DNA of 33,384 bases from Cellvibrionaceae bacterium (GTDB lineage: Bacteria; Pseudomonadota; Gammaproteobacteria; Pseudomonadales; Cellvibrionaceae): assembly GCA_002707785.1 (NCBI GenBank), contig PANW01000077.1, forward strand, positions 1 through 33,384. The letters are read 5' to 3'. Made by a program: the position numbers and the translations under genes. The first letter of the stretch is position 1. Each line of letters begins with the position of its first letter. A model generated the notes under the pieces. That model did not search any database. It had not been told where the DNA came from and saw only the letters and a program-made list of their open reading frames with translations. Of the stretch, positions 1-8,347 are shown piece by piece.

Positions 1-23
1 CGATGACGTTATGCTTATTCATG

Positions 24-88
24 TGTGTGGACTCCAGTTTTCAGTGTGGTGCTAGAAGCTTACCCTCTTAGGAGGGGGAGTCCACACA
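24..88. repeat. 12-bp perfect inverted repeat enclosing a second hairpin
   Basis: TGTGTGGACTCC (24-35) is the exact reverse complement of GGAGTCCACACA (77-88), with 41 nt between. Inside, CCCTC (63-67) and GAGGG (72-76) form a smaller stem with a TTAG loop. No T-tract follows, so this is not a clear terminator. It may be a small intergenic repeat or the end of a miniature element. The window starts only 23 bases upstream, so context is missing. Confidence 0.5.
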
Positions 89-127
89 TCGAGCGTTAGC
101 GCCAAAAGTAGGGGCTATTAAGCCAAG

Positions 128-156
128 CAAGCCAGTTTGGCAGTAAGGCTTGTTTT
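128..156 (+). terminator. Probable rho-independent terminator of an upstream gene
   Basis: CAAGCC (128-133) pairs with GGCTTG (147-152), and TTTTAT follows. The 13-nt loop contains a smaller GCCA/TGGC pairing that shares bases with the outer stem. It would end a plus-strand transcript entering from outside the window. Confidence 0.5.
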
Positions 157-170
157 ATAGTGCTAAACCA

Positions 171-207
171 CGGATTGCCACGTCGCACAGCTCCTCGCAA
201 TGACGTT
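171..207. repeat. REP-like dispersed intergenic repeat (ATTGC...GCAAT type)
   Basis: ATTGC (174-178) is inverted against GCAAT (197-201), and CGTC (181-184) against GACG (202-205). The wording ATTGCCACGTCGC...CTCCTCGCAATGACG resembles a short repeat present in many copies in numerous bacterial genomes. Only one copy is visible here, so the repeat status rests on recognition and not on a second copy. Confidence 0.35.
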
Positions 208-277
208 TTTCAGCGATTCCCTAGCTATAGCAGCTAAGTGTCGATAGCTGAGAGTTCAATGTTACAGGGGGTTGAGT

Positions 278-691
278 ATGGATATTGGTGAAGTGTCTCG
301 AGCCACGGGCTTGCCCGCGTCTACCTTGCGTTACTACGAAGACAAAGGTTTGATTCAGTCCAACGGCCGCAATGGCTTGCGACGGCTGTTCCCCGCTAAG
401 GTGTTGGAAACTCTGGGCTTGATCTCGCTGGGGCGCAGTGCTGGATTTTCGCTGGATGAAATCGGCAAGATGTTCACCCCGCAGGGGCCGGATATTGATC
501 GAGATCTGCTGCTCGCCAAGGCCGACGAATTAGAGGCACACATCAAAGAGTTGACGGCCATGCGCAATGGCTTGCGTCACGCGGCTGCCTGCGATGCCCC
601 CAATCATTTTGAATGCCCGAAGTTTTTGCGTTTGTTGAGGCTGGCAGGCAAGGGGCGTTTGAAACCGCCGTCGGGGCCGCTTAAAAAGTAA
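278..691 (+). CDS. MerR-family transcriptional regulator
   Basis: A 137-residue protein that starts directly with a MerR helix-turn-helix (MDIGEVSRATGLPASTLRYY, then a GLI...LRRLF wing) and continues with a long helix typical of the dimerisation coiled coil. ATG at 278 was chosen over the in-frame TTG at 272 because AGGGGG (266-271) lies 6 nt upstream of it. Two cysteines near the C-terminus (CDAPNHFEC) could bind a metal or act as a redox switch. They do not form the CxxCxC arrangement of SoxR or the classical MerR mercury site. The inducer is unknown, and there is no divergent neighbour that would name a target. The protein ends in a basic, proline-containing tail. Confidence 0.85.
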   Translation: MDIGEVSRATGLPASTLRYYEDKGLIQSNGRNGLRRLFPAKVLETLGLISLGRSAGFSLDEIGKMFTPQGPDIDRDLLLAKADELEAHIKELTAMRNGLRHAAACDAPNHFECPKFLRLLRLAGKGRLKPPSGPLKK

Positions 692-718
692 GCGGTGTTC
701 GTGCTTAGAAGACTAAGC
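677..718. terminator. Two adjacent hairpins between convergent genes
   Basis: CCGCTT (677-682) pairs with AAGCGG (690-695) across the merR stop codon. GCTTAG (703-708) pairs with CTAAGC (713-718) around a 4-nt loop. Both stems are perfect, but neither has a clear T-tract. The position between convergent merR and the kinase gene suggests transcription termination. Confidence 0.35.
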
Positions 719-759
719 CTGCGGTGTTCAAATGGCGTTATTAAGAACCCTTGGGCGTG

Positions 760-1620
760 TTAGCTTTCATCTTCTTCGGCTTCGCGGATTCGTTCCAGTC
801 GCTCTCGCTCTTCTTGCATCACCGCTTTAATTTCTTCGAGCACCCCATCGACATCGGCGCTTTCACCGCTGTCGGTAAAGAGACCAGTAAGTTCGGTTTC
901 CGGTTTTAGTTCGCCCTCTTCGTAGAGCGACCACATCTCTTCGGCGTAGCGGGTTGCCTCGAGCTGGGGGGCAAATTCAGAATAGTAGCGCGTAATGTTA
1001 TCCACATCGCGAGTCAGCATAGCCTGGGCGTTGTTGTTCGCCGCCGCATCCACCGCCTGTGGCAGATCGATAATCACCGGCCCGTAGGGGTCGAGCAGTA
1101 CATTAAATTCCGACAGGTCGCCGTGAATCAAGCCGGCACACAACATCAATTGGATGTAGTGCATCATTACCGCGTGATCTTCCAGTGCTTGTTCTTCATC
1201 GAGTAGAACATCGTCGAGTCGTGGTGCCACGTCGCCCTCGTCGTCGCACACCAATTCCATGAGCAGCACGCCTTCTACGCAACCAAAGGTCTCGGGCACG
1301 CGCACGCCCGCCGCTGCCAGTTTTGATAGGGCATCGACTTCGGCATTTTGCCAAATTTCTTCCTGCTGTTTGCGGCCGTAGTTGGAGCGTTTCTCCATAG
1401 CGCGAGCGCGACGACCACTGCGGACCTTGCGGCCTTCGCGGTAGCTGGCGGCTTCTTTGAAATTGCGTTTGGTGGCTTCTTTGTAGACTTTTGCACAGCG
1501 GCGCAGATCGCCGCAGCGAACAATAAAAATATCGGCTTCTTTGCCGCTCATTAAGCGACAGATAACTTCATCGATTAGGCCGTCATCGACGAGGGGTTGA
1601 AGGCGTTTGGGTGTTTTCAT
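760..1620 (-). CDS. RIO1-family serine/threonine protein kinase
   Basis: A soluble 286-residue atypical kinase. The nucleotide loop reads SGKEADIF (residues 25-32), and the ATP-anchoring lysine is in AKVYK (Lys44). The family signature NYGRK...EEIWQNAEVDAL spans about residues 80-97. The catalytic loop is LIHGDLSEFNVL (Asp168, Asn173), and the metal-binding aspartate is in IIDLPQAVD (Asp185). The C-terminal 70 residues are very acidic and look flexible. Bacterial RIO proteins are poorly understood; archaeal and eukaryotic relatives act in ribosome maturation. No good Shine-Dalgarno sequence is seen before the ATG. The gene is convergent with merR and appears to be monocistronic. Confidence 0.9.
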   Translation of the reverse strand: MKTPKRLQPLVDDGLIDEVICRLMSGKEADIFIVRCGDLRRCAKVYKEATKRNFKEAASYREGRKVRSGRRARAMEKRSNYGRKQQEEIWQNAEVDALSKLAAAGVRVPETFGCVEGVLLMELVCDDEGDVAPRLDDVLLDEEQALEDHAVMMHYIQLMLCAGLIHGDLSEFNVLLDPYGPVIIDLPQAVDAAANNNAQAMLTRDVDNITRYYSEFAPQLEATRYAEEMWSLYEEGELKPETELTGLFTDSGESADVDGVLEEIKAVMQEERERLERIREAEEDES

Positions 1621-1781
1621 GAACGCTAGCAGTACCGCATATAGTGAGATTGGTTGGCATTCTAGCAGTTTTCCTTGGCGGAGTAATGACTCTAAATGAG
1701 GGGGGCTACCTGCATGGGGCGTTGCAGTGCTGATCTGGGGCCAGCAGGTGAAGGGGTAAGCGGGCAGCTCTACTTTACTGT

Positions 1782-2297
1782 CTACCGAGACCTTGGCGTC
1801 GGCGGCTGAAAAGTTAGGCTTAAGGCCAATAGATTGTGAACCAGGGCTGCGCCATTTATGAGTGTTGGTGTGCAGGTCGAATTCAATTTGGGCGGAGAGT
1901 TATGGATTGCTACGCCGAAGCAAGGAGAACCCTTAATGCAGTTGGGTAGCTGCAGCCACTGCCCGAACGCGCTGGTTGCCTCGAGAAAGCAATCGAGCGT
2001 GTTTTGTTGCAACACTATGGCGACGTGTAAAGCGCAGATGCAGAGCAAGGTCAGACGGCTTAGCGTGAGCGCCGACGTTAAAGGACGCCAGCAGTAGCTG
2101 AAGCTCAAAAGAATGCTCCACAGGGCAATGGCTTCGAGCGAGAGTTTACTGCTCAAAACCACATCCAGAGGCAGCCCCTGAGTCGCCGGAATCACGAATT
2201 CTTGGGCTGGAATTTGGATCGACAGCAAGAGAGCGCTGATCAGCAATAGTGATCCGTGACGGTAATTGCGCAACTGAGTAGCGGGGTGTGTTCGCAT
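1782..2297 (-). CDS. Hypothetical membrane protein
   Basis: A 171-residue protein with about four hydrophobic stretches: near residues 15-30, 54-70, 80-97, and around NGAALVHNLLALSLTF close to the C-terminus. It has several cysteines between the third and fourth segments. I recognise no family. It begins just downstream of a terminator hairpin and lacks a Shine-Dalgarno sequence, so both its start and its expression are uncertain. Overlapping reading frames on the other strand are less protein-like. It may share a leader with the secreted protein gene upstream at 2353-2835. Confidence 0.4.
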   Translation of the reverse strand: MRTHPATQLRNYRHGSLLLISALLLSIQIPAQEFVIPATQGLPLDVVLSSKLSLEAIALWSILLSFSYCWRPLTSALTLSRLTLLCICALHVAIVLQQNTLDCFLEATSAFGQWLQLPNCIKGSPCFGVAIHNSPPKLNSTCTPTLINGAALVHNLLALSLTFQPPTPRSR

Positions 2298-2321
2298 GAC
2301 AAATCACGTATTAGGTCTATG

Positions 2322-2344
2322 AAAAGGGGGCTCATGAGAGCCCC
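2322..2344 (-). terminator. Rho-independent terminator of the 2353-2835 gene
   Basis: GGGGCTC (2327-2333) and GAGCCCC (2338-2344) form a perfect 7-bp stem with a 4-nt loop. Read on the minus strand, the stem is followed by CTTTTC, and it starts 8 nt after the stop codon of the secreted-protein gene. Confidence 0.75.
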
Positions 2345-2352
2345 GTAACGGG

Positions 2353-2835
2353 CTATATGCGTGTTAAAGCTGCCAGTTCCGCTTCATTGGGGCAGGCTAC
2401 TTCCACCAACTTGAAGCTGGGTACCAGTGCATTCAAAAAAGGAATGACCAGAAGGTACAAGTCTTCGTGATTGGGACGAGCTTCGACACACACGGTTTCA
2501 TTCTCGGCGACGCTGATGTTCATCTTCGAGGACACGCTTCCCACCGCTTTGGCACGAAAGGTTTTGAAGCCGGGTTCAACAGCAAAACGGGTATATTCGT
2601 TTTGCCCCAATGCGGAAAAGTAGTGATCGTCTTCGGCCAGCCGCACGTCAGCCAGAGAGGCTTGCAAACTGCTTTGGCGGAAGATCAGCATGTGGCTACC
2701 TAGATCTGATTGGGATTCGACCGCTTGCGCGTCTTCAGCGGCAGCTTGGAAGCTGCTCAGAGTGGTGTCGCTGAAGGCCGGTTGGCAAAGAGACAGGGAT
2801 AATGCTGCACTGAGTGTGAGGGATAGGTTTTTCAT
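2353..2835 (-). CDS. Hypothetical secreted protein
   Basis: A 160-residue protein with a clear Sec signal peptide (MKNLSLTLSAALSLSLCQPAFS, cleavage after AFS). The mature part has a central region resembling small periplasmic domains that carry the motif 'GFKTFRAKA...NISVAENETVCVEA'. Two cysteines, in ETVCVEA and EVACPNEA, could form a disulfide. GGAG sits 4 nt before the ATG, which supports the start, and a strong terminator follows the stop. I do not recognise the family with certainty. The protein is probably periplasmic or outer-membrane-associated. Nothing in the neighbourhood points to a function. Confidence 0.65.
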   Translation of the reverse strand: MKNLSLTLSAALSLSLCQPAFSDTTLSSFQAAAEDAQAVESQSDLGSHMLIFRQSSLQASLADVRLAEDDHYFSALGQNEYTRFAVEPGFKTFRAKAVGSVSSKMNISVAENETVCVEARPNHEDLYLLVIPFLNALVPSFKLVEVACPNEAELAALTRI

Positions 2836-3185
2836 GGGGCTCCATAGCGGTAAAGGTTTAAAAGGATGTAGTTCGGGAGCCAGTATCTTCAGCCGCGACC
2901 GGCGTGTCGTTTTATCCTATAAGTCTGCACCTTGAGATTGGAATAGTATACGTCCAGATTCTCAGGAGCGGCTTTAAAGTTCTTTAATTTCAGAGGGTTA
3001 GGATTGCCTTCTGCAGCCTGCAAAACTCCCAGCTGTTCTGCATCTGCACATTCCGTGGTGCAAAAGCGGTGTTGAATATGGCGGGAATTCATCAAATCCA
3101 TCATTGCTGTTAATTAATCTACTTGCTCAAAAGTGCAGAAATTCCTACTTTATTAAGCGAATTGATTAATTAAGTGGATAACCCT
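2836..3185. other. 350-bp divergent intergenic region
   Basis: This separates the secreted-protein gene (minus) from the TetR gene (plus). It should hold both promoters. The only structure I can point to is the AT-rich inverted repeat at 3110-3173. A 71-codon minus-strand open frame (2889-3104) lies inside but has no Shine-Dalgarno sequence and no recognisable domain. Confidence 0.4.
3110..3173. promoter_or_regulatory. Inverted repeat upstream of tetR, candidate TetR operator
   Basis: TTAATTAATC (3110-3119) is repeated in exact inverted form as GATTAATTAA (3164-3173). The centres are 54 bp apart, about five helical turns. The second arm ends 12 nt before the tetR start. TetR-type regulators of export operons usually repress themselves at such dyads. 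Binding by this protein is inferred. Confidence 0.4.
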
Positions 3186-3812
3186 ATGGCCAAGACGGGA
3201 CGACCACCTGGCAACTCCAATGCTCGGCAGTTATTGATAGATGCTGCTCGAACGCTCTTTACCGCTTTGCCGTTTAAGAAGGTGTCGACACGAATGGTCG
3301 CCGAGGTCGCAGGCGTTAACTCAGCTTTGATTCACTATTACTTCAACGACAAATCCGGCCTGTTTGAAACCATGTTGTTGGAAACTCTGGCGCCGGTACG
3401 AGAGATTCTTGACGCTCAAGACATGCAACAAGCCTTCAATCCTGAAGCCTTTGTGAGAGCTTACTACCGAGCCATGGCCCCCAATCCCGACGTGCCGAAA
3501 CTGATTTTTCGTATTATGTCGGATCAAACGGATATTCAACATCCGGTCATTCGCAGCATTCTAGAGCGGTTCTTTACTCGTGGTGATTCCATGGTCCTAG
3601 ATGCTGAGCGGTTGCAGCCGAGGCTAAAGCCCGAGTATCGCGCCGACTTTTCTAGGTTGACGGTCATGGGGCTGACGGTGATCCCGTTTCTCATACCTGA
3701 GGCGATACTTAAATTGCACAATCTGAATTTAAGCGAAGAGGATTTTTTAGAGCTCGCTGAACACAATATTCGCGTACTTCAACAAGGACTTTTAAACCAT
3801 GAAACCCCCTAA
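3186..3812 (+). CDS. TetR-family regulator of the export operon (CecR-like)
   Basis: A 208-residue repressor. The N-terminus MAKTGRPPGNSNARQ leads into a TetR helix-turn-helix (about residues 10-60) ending in ALIHYYFNDKSGLFE. The rest is an all-helical ligand domain. The ATG at 3186 is preferred to the GTG four codons upstream because GTGGA then serves as a weak ribosome site and the protein begins with the usual basic GRP segment. The gene overlaps the following HlyD gene by 14 nt, so the regulator is cotranscribed with the pump it probably controls. This arrangement matches CecR (YbiH) with ybhGFSR in enterobacteria. The effector is unknown. Confidence 0.88.
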   Translation: MAKTGRPPGNSNARQLLIDAARTLFTALPFKKVSTRMVAEVAGVNSALIHYYFNDKSGLFETMLLETLAPVREILDAQDMQQAFNPEAFVRAYYRAMAPNPDVPKLIFRIMSDQTDIQHPVIRSILERFFTRGDSMVLDAERLQPRLKPEYRADFSRLTVMGLTVIPFLIPEAILKLHNLNLSEEDFLELAEHNIRVLQQGLLNHETP

Positions 3813-4785
3813 TCTCGCTCGCAGTCAGGGACGAGCCTCGAGTGCCCTAGTCCTCACAGGTGTGTTGTTGACGACGCTATTGACCGCTTGCCAAACCGAC
3901 AGTGATACCCAAGCGTTAGGTACCTTGGAGCGCGACCGTATTCGTTTGACCGCGACAGCCAATGAGGTGGTGCGTGAAATTCATGTCAAAGAAGGCGATC
4001 GGGTAGCGCTCGGTGATGCGCTGATGCAGTTGGACGACCGCACTCAGCAGGCGCAACTGGATCAAGCCAAAGCCGAGTTTGCTAATGCCAAGGCGTATCT
4101 CTTGCAGCTGAAGAATGGCGCACGGCAAGAGGAGCTGGCTTCGTATCGGGCGCGGGTAGTGAGCGCTGAAGCACAGTTGTTGCAGCGGCAAAAAGATCAT
4201 GTGCGCGCAGTGGCGTTGGTGGCCAAGAAAATGCTGGGCCAGGCCGATTTGGATCGAGCATTGGCCGATCGCGACGCCGCGCAAGCGGCATTGGAAGACG
4301 CTCGTGAGCAGTTGTTGTTATTGGAACACGGCACTCGCTTTGAGGAGATCCAGCAGGCTGAGGCTCAATGGCGAGCCGCTGAAAGTCAGGTCGTAGTGAT
4401 GGAGAAACAACTCTCAGATCTCGCCGTGATTGCCACGCGAGACGGCGTGATTGATAGCCTGCCGTGGAACTTGGGGGAGCGGGTCAGCGTGGGGACGGCG
4501 TTGGTCGTTTTACTGGCTGATGATGCACCTTTTGTGCGTGTCTACATTCCTGAGACCAAACGTGCCTCGGTGGCGGTGGGCGATGTTGTGAGCGTGTCGG
4601 TGGATGGTGTCGAGGGCGCGTTTGAAGGTGTCTTTAAGAGGATTCAAAGTGATCCTGCTTTTACTCCCTACTATGCCTTAACCGAAGAGGATCGTTCGCG
4701 CTTGATGTATTTGGCCGAAGTGCAATTGAGTCGCGAGGCTGCTGATCTGCCCAGTGGTTTACCCGCTCAAGTGTTTCTCCCATAG
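3799..4785 (+). CDS. HlyD-family periplasmic adaptor lipoprotein of an ABC exporter
   Basis: A 328-residue membrane-fusion protein. A lipoprotein signal ends at LLTAC (Cys31), so it is probably anchored by lipid. A biotinyl-lipoyl-like half-domain follows (VVREIHVKEGDRVALGDALM), then a long coiled coil (about residues 85-205), the second lipoyl half (LAVIATRDGVIDSL) and a beta-barrel region with the adaptor-type ending GLPAQVFLP. It would link the inner-membrane ABC pump encoded next to it to a TolC-like outer-membrane channel, which is not encoded here. It overlaps tetR by 14 nt and is followed 10 nt later by the ATPase gene. It resembles YbhG. Confidence 0.88.
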   Translation: MKPPNLARSQGRASSALVLTGVLLTTLLTACQTDSDTQALGTLERDRIRLTATANEVVREIHVKEGDRVALGDALMQLDDRTQQAQLDQAKAEFANAKAYLLQLKNGARQEELASYRARVVSAEAQLLQRQKDHVRAVALVAKKMLGQADLDRALADRDAAQAALEDAREQLLLLEHGTRFEEIQQAEAQWRAAESQVVVMEKQLSDLAVIATRDGVIDSLPWNLGERVSVGTALVVLLADDAPFVRVYIPETKRASVAVGDVVSVSVDGVEGAFEGVFKRIQSDPAFTPYYALTEEDRSRLMYLAEVQLSREAADLPSGLPAQVFLP

Positions 4786-4795
4786 GAGGCCTAAG

Positions 4796-5761
4796 ATGAA
4801 TGATATTGTCATTGAAACCCGTGGCATGAGTCGCCACTTTGGCGATCTAAAAGCTGTGGATCAATTGGATCTATCCATTACCAAAGGGTCTATCTATGGG
4901 TTTTTGGGCCCCAATGGTTGCGGCAAGTCGACATCGATTCGTATGTTGACGGGGTTGTTGAGTCCTACCGAAGGGGATATTCGGGTGCTCGGCGAAACAC
5001 TCCCGAAAAATGCCGACAAACTGCGTCAACGTATCGGCTACATGACGCAAAAGTTTTCGCTCTACCAAGATTTGAGCATTGAAGAAAATTTGCAGTTCGT
5101 TGGACGTATCTACAATCTTTCTGCCAAACATTTAAAGCGCAGAATTGATGAGCTTTACTCGCTCTATGATTTACGCGAGCGGCGTAAACAATTCGCTGGC
5201 ACACTCAGTGGTGGTCAGCGTCAGCGGTTAGCGCTGGCAGCAGCCACCTTACACGATCCTGATTTATTGTTTTTAGATGAACCTACCTCGGCCGTCGATC
5301 CCGAAAATCGTCGTGAATTTTGGGAGCGGTTGTTTGATTTATGTGGTGAAGGCAAAACCATTTTGGTGTCGACACACTACATGGATGAGGCGGAACGTTG
5401 TCACGGTTTGGCGATTTTAGAAAATGGCGCCAAGCGCGCCGATGGTTCACCGCAGGAGCTTATGGCACAAATGGGGGTGAATGTGGTGGAGATCGAAGGT
5501 GGCACAGTTGGTGCGGCAGCGAGAGGCGCAAGTGGTGGTGAAGACTTACGCCAATTGAAATCGCAGCTATTGCAGTTGCCGGCTGTCTTATCGGCGGCGC
5601 AGTTGGGCACCCGTCTACGGGTGTTGGTGTCCAGCGACATAGACGCCCCACGTTCTTATTTGCAACAGTTATTGCCGCAGCAGCGTTCGATGGAGCTAGC
5701 CCGTCCCAGCCTTGAAGATGTCTTTGTGAGTTGTACTGGGGGTCGCCGTGGGATCGCTTAA
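4796..5761 (+). CDS. ABC-2 type exporter ATP-binding protein
   Basis: A 321-residue ATPase. Walker A is GPNGCGKST (residues 38-46), the signature is LSGGQ (137-141), Walker B is LLFLDEP (157-163) with catalytic Glu162, and the switch histidine is in VSTHYMD (His194). The start is the ATG at 4796, because a perfect AGGAGG (4784-4789) lies 6 nt upstream; a longer frame beginning at 4754 overlaps hlyD and is not needed. The C-terminal 100 residues resemble the extra domain of YbhF/NatA-type exporters. Unlike YbhF, it carries a single ATPase domain, so it should work as a dimer with the permease that follows. Confidence 0.92.
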   Translation: MNDIVIETRGMSRHFGDLKAVDQLDLSITKGSIYGFLGPNGCGKSTSIRMLTGLLSPTEGDIRVLGETLPKNADKLRQRIGYMTQKFSLYQDLSIEENLQFVGRIYNLSAKHLKRRIDELYSLYDLRERRKQFAGTLSGGQRQRLALAAATLHDPDLLFLDEPTSAVDPENRREFWERLFDLCGEGKTILVSTHYMDEAERCHGLAILENGAKRADGSPQELMAQMGVNVVEIEGGTVGAAARGASGGEDLRQLKSQLLQLPAVLSAAQLGTRLRVLVSSDIDAPRSYLQQLLPQQRSMELARPSLEDVFVSCTGGRRGIA

Positions 5762-6899
5762 TCGAATCATTGCGCTGTTGGTGAAAGAGCTCAAGCAGCT
5801 GTCTCGCGATCGGGTGACTTTTGGCATGATTGTTGTCATTCCTCTGGTGCAGTTGTTGCTGTTTGGTTACGCCATTAATACCGACGTTCGTCATTTGCCC
5901 GCGGGTTTGGTGGATCACAGTGGCAGCAGCTACGGGCGCAATTTGGCGCAAACCGTAGAGGCCACTCAGGTGGTGACTTTTGTTGCCCGCTACGACAATG
6001 TCTATGAGGCCGAGCAGGCCATAACCCGAGGTGATGTTCGGGCGGTGATGGTCGTGCCGAGGGACTTTTCTTCGCGCTTGGTAGAGTATTCTTCTGCTCA
6101 AAACAGCAGTGGGATATCGCAGCCTGAAGCGTTGTTGGCGCGCCCGGTGGCGCAGTGGCTAGTGGATGGCTCGGATACACTGATTACTGCCGCGGTGAAT
6201 GGTTTGCGCAGTATGCCGTTAAACGAACTGTTCGAGCAGTCGGCGCCGACATCGGCGCCACAAGTTTTTGCGGTGTTGCCGTACTTTAATCCGGAGCAGC
6301 GCAGCGTGGTGAATACCGCGCCGGGCTTACTGGCGATCATTCTCACCATGACCATGGTGATGTTTACCGCCACGTCATTGGTGCGTGAGCGCGAACAGGG
6401 CAATATCGAGTTCTTGATCACCACACCGGTCCATCCCATGGAGTTAATGCTGGGTAAGATCGTGCCCTATGTCTTTGTCGGTTTGGTGCAGACTTGTATT
6501 GTATTGGCGTTGAGTTATTGGGTGTTTAGCGTGCCTATTAATGGAGGTTTGGGGACTGTATTTGCAGTGACCTTACTGTTTATTATGGCCAGTCTAGTGT
6601 TAGGTCTGTTGATTTCTACTCGCGCACAGACGCAAATGCAAGCCATGCAAATGACGTTTTTTTTACTACTGCCGTCGATTCTCTTATCGGGCTTTATGTT
6701 TCCCTATGAGGGAATGCCACGTGCGGCACAGTGGATCGCGGAGGCTTTGCCGGCTACGCATTTTGTGCGCACTATTCGCGGGGTGGTATTGCGCGATGCG
6801 GGCTTATTGGATCTTACTTTTGACATTGTCTGGCTTAGCGCCTTTGCGTTGATTGGCATGGTCATCGCAGCGTTGCGATTTAAGAAACGCCTCGATTGA
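5748..6899 (+). CDS. ABC-2 type permease of the multidrug exporter (YbhS/YbhR-like)
   Basis: A 383-residue integral membrane protein. The N-terminal segment has the family wording KELKQLSRDRVTFGMIVVIPLVQLLLFGYAI, followed by a large periplasmic domain (about residues 50-180). Five hydrophobic segments fill the C-terminal half, with the conserved REREQGNIEFLITTPVHPMELMLGK region between them. It starts with GTG at 5748 and overlaps the ATPase gene by 14 nt, so translation is probably coupled. Enterobacterial relatives have two permeases (YbhS and YbhR); only one is present here, so it may form a homodimer. The operon ends here, 6 nt from the end of the convergent AraC gene. Confidence 0.9.
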   Translation: MGSLNRIIALLVKELKQLSRDRVTFGMIVVIPLVQLLLFGYAINTDVRHLPAGLVDHSGSSYGRNLAQTVEATQVVTFVARYDNVYEAEQAITRGDVRAVMVVPRDFSSRLVEYSSAQNSSGISQPEALLARPVAQWLVDGSDTLITAAVNGLRSMPLNELFEQSAPTSAPQVFAVLPYFNPEQRSVVNTAPGLLAIILTMTMVMFTATSLVREREQGNIEFLITTPVHPMELMLGKIVPYVFVGLVQTCIVLALSYWVFSVPINGGLGTVFAVTLLFIMASLVLGLLISTRAQTQMQAMQMTFFLLLPSILLSGFMFPYEGMPRAAQWIAEALPATHFVRTIRGVVLRDAGLLDLTFDIVWLSAFALIGMVIAALRFKKRLD

Positions 6900-6905
6900 C
6901 CGCTG

Positions 6906-8252
6906 TTATTGCGGTTGTGAACGATAGGCGCCAGGCGACATGCCCGTGTGTTTCTTAAATGCACCATAGAAGGCTGATTTCGAATTGAAGCCCGATTCCA
7001 GCCCGATATCCAGCACGGATTTTGACCGTTGTTCGCGCAACAAGCGCTGGGACTGACGCACTCGGTAGCCGTTGATGAACTCGAAGAAATTCTGATTCAA
7101 GTTCTCGTTTATACATTGTGATAACAGATTCGCTGATAGACCTATGTGGTCTGCAAGTTGTGGCAGTGATAGTTGATTGTCGAGATACAGTTTTTGGCTT
7201 TCTAATGTTTGGGTGACGCTGTCGAGAAGTTCTCGGCTGAGTTCAGGTGTGAGTCCAGAGTTTTTGTATTTTTTTGAGTCGCTGTCCTCCACCATGGTGG
7301 CTGACGCCGTGTTAGCCGAACGCGGGGTAGTCTTCTCGTCGACGGTTTTGTCGGTCGCTGTTTGATGAGCTTTTTCCTCGCCAGCGCCGGTTGGCTCGAC
7401 AGGGGGAGTTACCTCTGGCTCAGAGTTCTCGATGCTTTGGTTTGTGTGGTCTAGTGTTGCGCGGTTCGGGCTGCAATAGTCTGGGTCGGCATAGTCTTGT
7501 TGCGAGCGTGAAAAAATCAGCGGCTGGCGTAAACCCAAATACCCCATAGCGTAGATGAGACACACCATGCTGACGCCGAGAAGCGTATCCAGCCATTGAT
7601 CACCTTCCTCGCTAGCAACTGCTTCTTGCATCAACCAAATGATATAGATACTTGAAACGCCGAGTAGCAGTCGTTTTAACCAGCGCAGATTAATGGATTC
7701 CTGTTCGGAGAAATTCTGCAGCACCGCGCGTTGGTGTCTATTCAGTTTGATCAATGACAGCGTCAGATAGCACCCGAGATGCAAGAGGGACAGCAGAAAC
7801 TCTACGTCTCCCAATAGAATTCTCCACAGGTTTTGCCAGCCGATCAAGTGTTCGGCTTGGTCTAAGATGGCGCTTTGCTCCTCGCTGGAGAGCAGTAATA
7901 GCGTCCAGCTTAGAATTAGGTGCACTGTGCCGGGCAAAAAATGTAGCCACTGTTTACCCTGAATGACTATTGGATGTGCGCTGGTGAGCTGTCGCACATA
8001 GAAATAGACGAACACGCCATAGAAGAATTCTTTTGGCCACAGTAAGGTTTGGATCATCGGGTAGCGTGCGGTTAGTCCGGTGATATCGGCGAAATAATCA
8101 ACTAGGGCAATGGTAAATAGAAGTGTTAGACAAGCTAGGTAGCGATTGGCTTGGTGGTTGCCAGATTTACTTGTGACTAGGCTTAAGGATAGGAAAGCCC
8201 CTTGGACAATGCCAAGCACATAAAGCGTCGGTATGAATGAGAGTGGAGTCAT
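6906..8252 (-). CDS. AraC-family regulator with N-terminal membrane domain
   Basis: A 448-residue protein. The N-terminal half contains about seven transmembrane helices (for example LSFIPTLYVLGIVQGAFLSL at the start). A polar, low-complexity linker rich in Glu, Thr and Ser covers roughly residues 255-345. The C-terminal 100 residues are an AraC double helix-turn-helix, with LPQLADHIGLSANLLSQCINE and the hallmark DIGLESGFNSKSAFYGAFKKHTGMSPGAYR. Such proteins probably sense a membrane or extracytoplasmic signal and bind DNA from the membrane. It is convergent with the export operon, with only 6 nt between, so the two are not an obvious regulator-target pair. Confidence 0.88.
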   Translation of the reverse strand: MTPLSFIPTLYVLGIVQGAFLSLSLVTSKSGNHQANRYLACLTLLFTIALVDYFADITGLTARYPMIQTLLWPKEFFYGVFVYFYVRQLTSAHPIVIQGKQWLHFLPGTVHLILSWTLLLLSSEEQSAILDQAEHLIGWQNLWRILLGDVEFLLSLLHLGCYLTLSLIKLNRHQRAVLQNFSEQESINLRWLKRLLLGVSSIYIIWLMQEAVASEEGDQWLDTLLGVSMVCLIYAMGYLGLRQPLIFSRSQQDYADPDYCSPNRATLDHTNQSIENSEPEVTPPVEPTGAGEEKAHQTATDKTVDEKTTPRSANTASATMVEDSDSKKYKNSGLTPELSRELLDSVTQTLESQKLYLDNQLSLPQLADHIGLSANLLSQCINENLNQNFFEFINGYRVRQSQRLLREQRSKSVLDIGLESGFNSKSAFYGAFKKHTGMSPGAYRSQPQ

Positions 8253-8347
8253 GGCGCTATTATGGTTTTGTCTCGAGCGTTTTCCTAGCTTCTTTGTCTC
8301 TTCTTTGGTTCTTTATAGCGCTGTTGTTGGAATTAATGATTCCGATT

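Noticed and set aside
2889-3104. 71-codon minus-strand frame upstream of tetR
   Set aside because: No Shine-Dalgarno sequence and no recognisable domain. It occupies the divergent promoter region. It could still be real, but I cannot support it.
5460-6101. 213-codon minus-strand frame opposite the ABC exporter genes
   Set aside because: It spans the junction of two clear plus-strand genes and has a composition typical of antisense frames.
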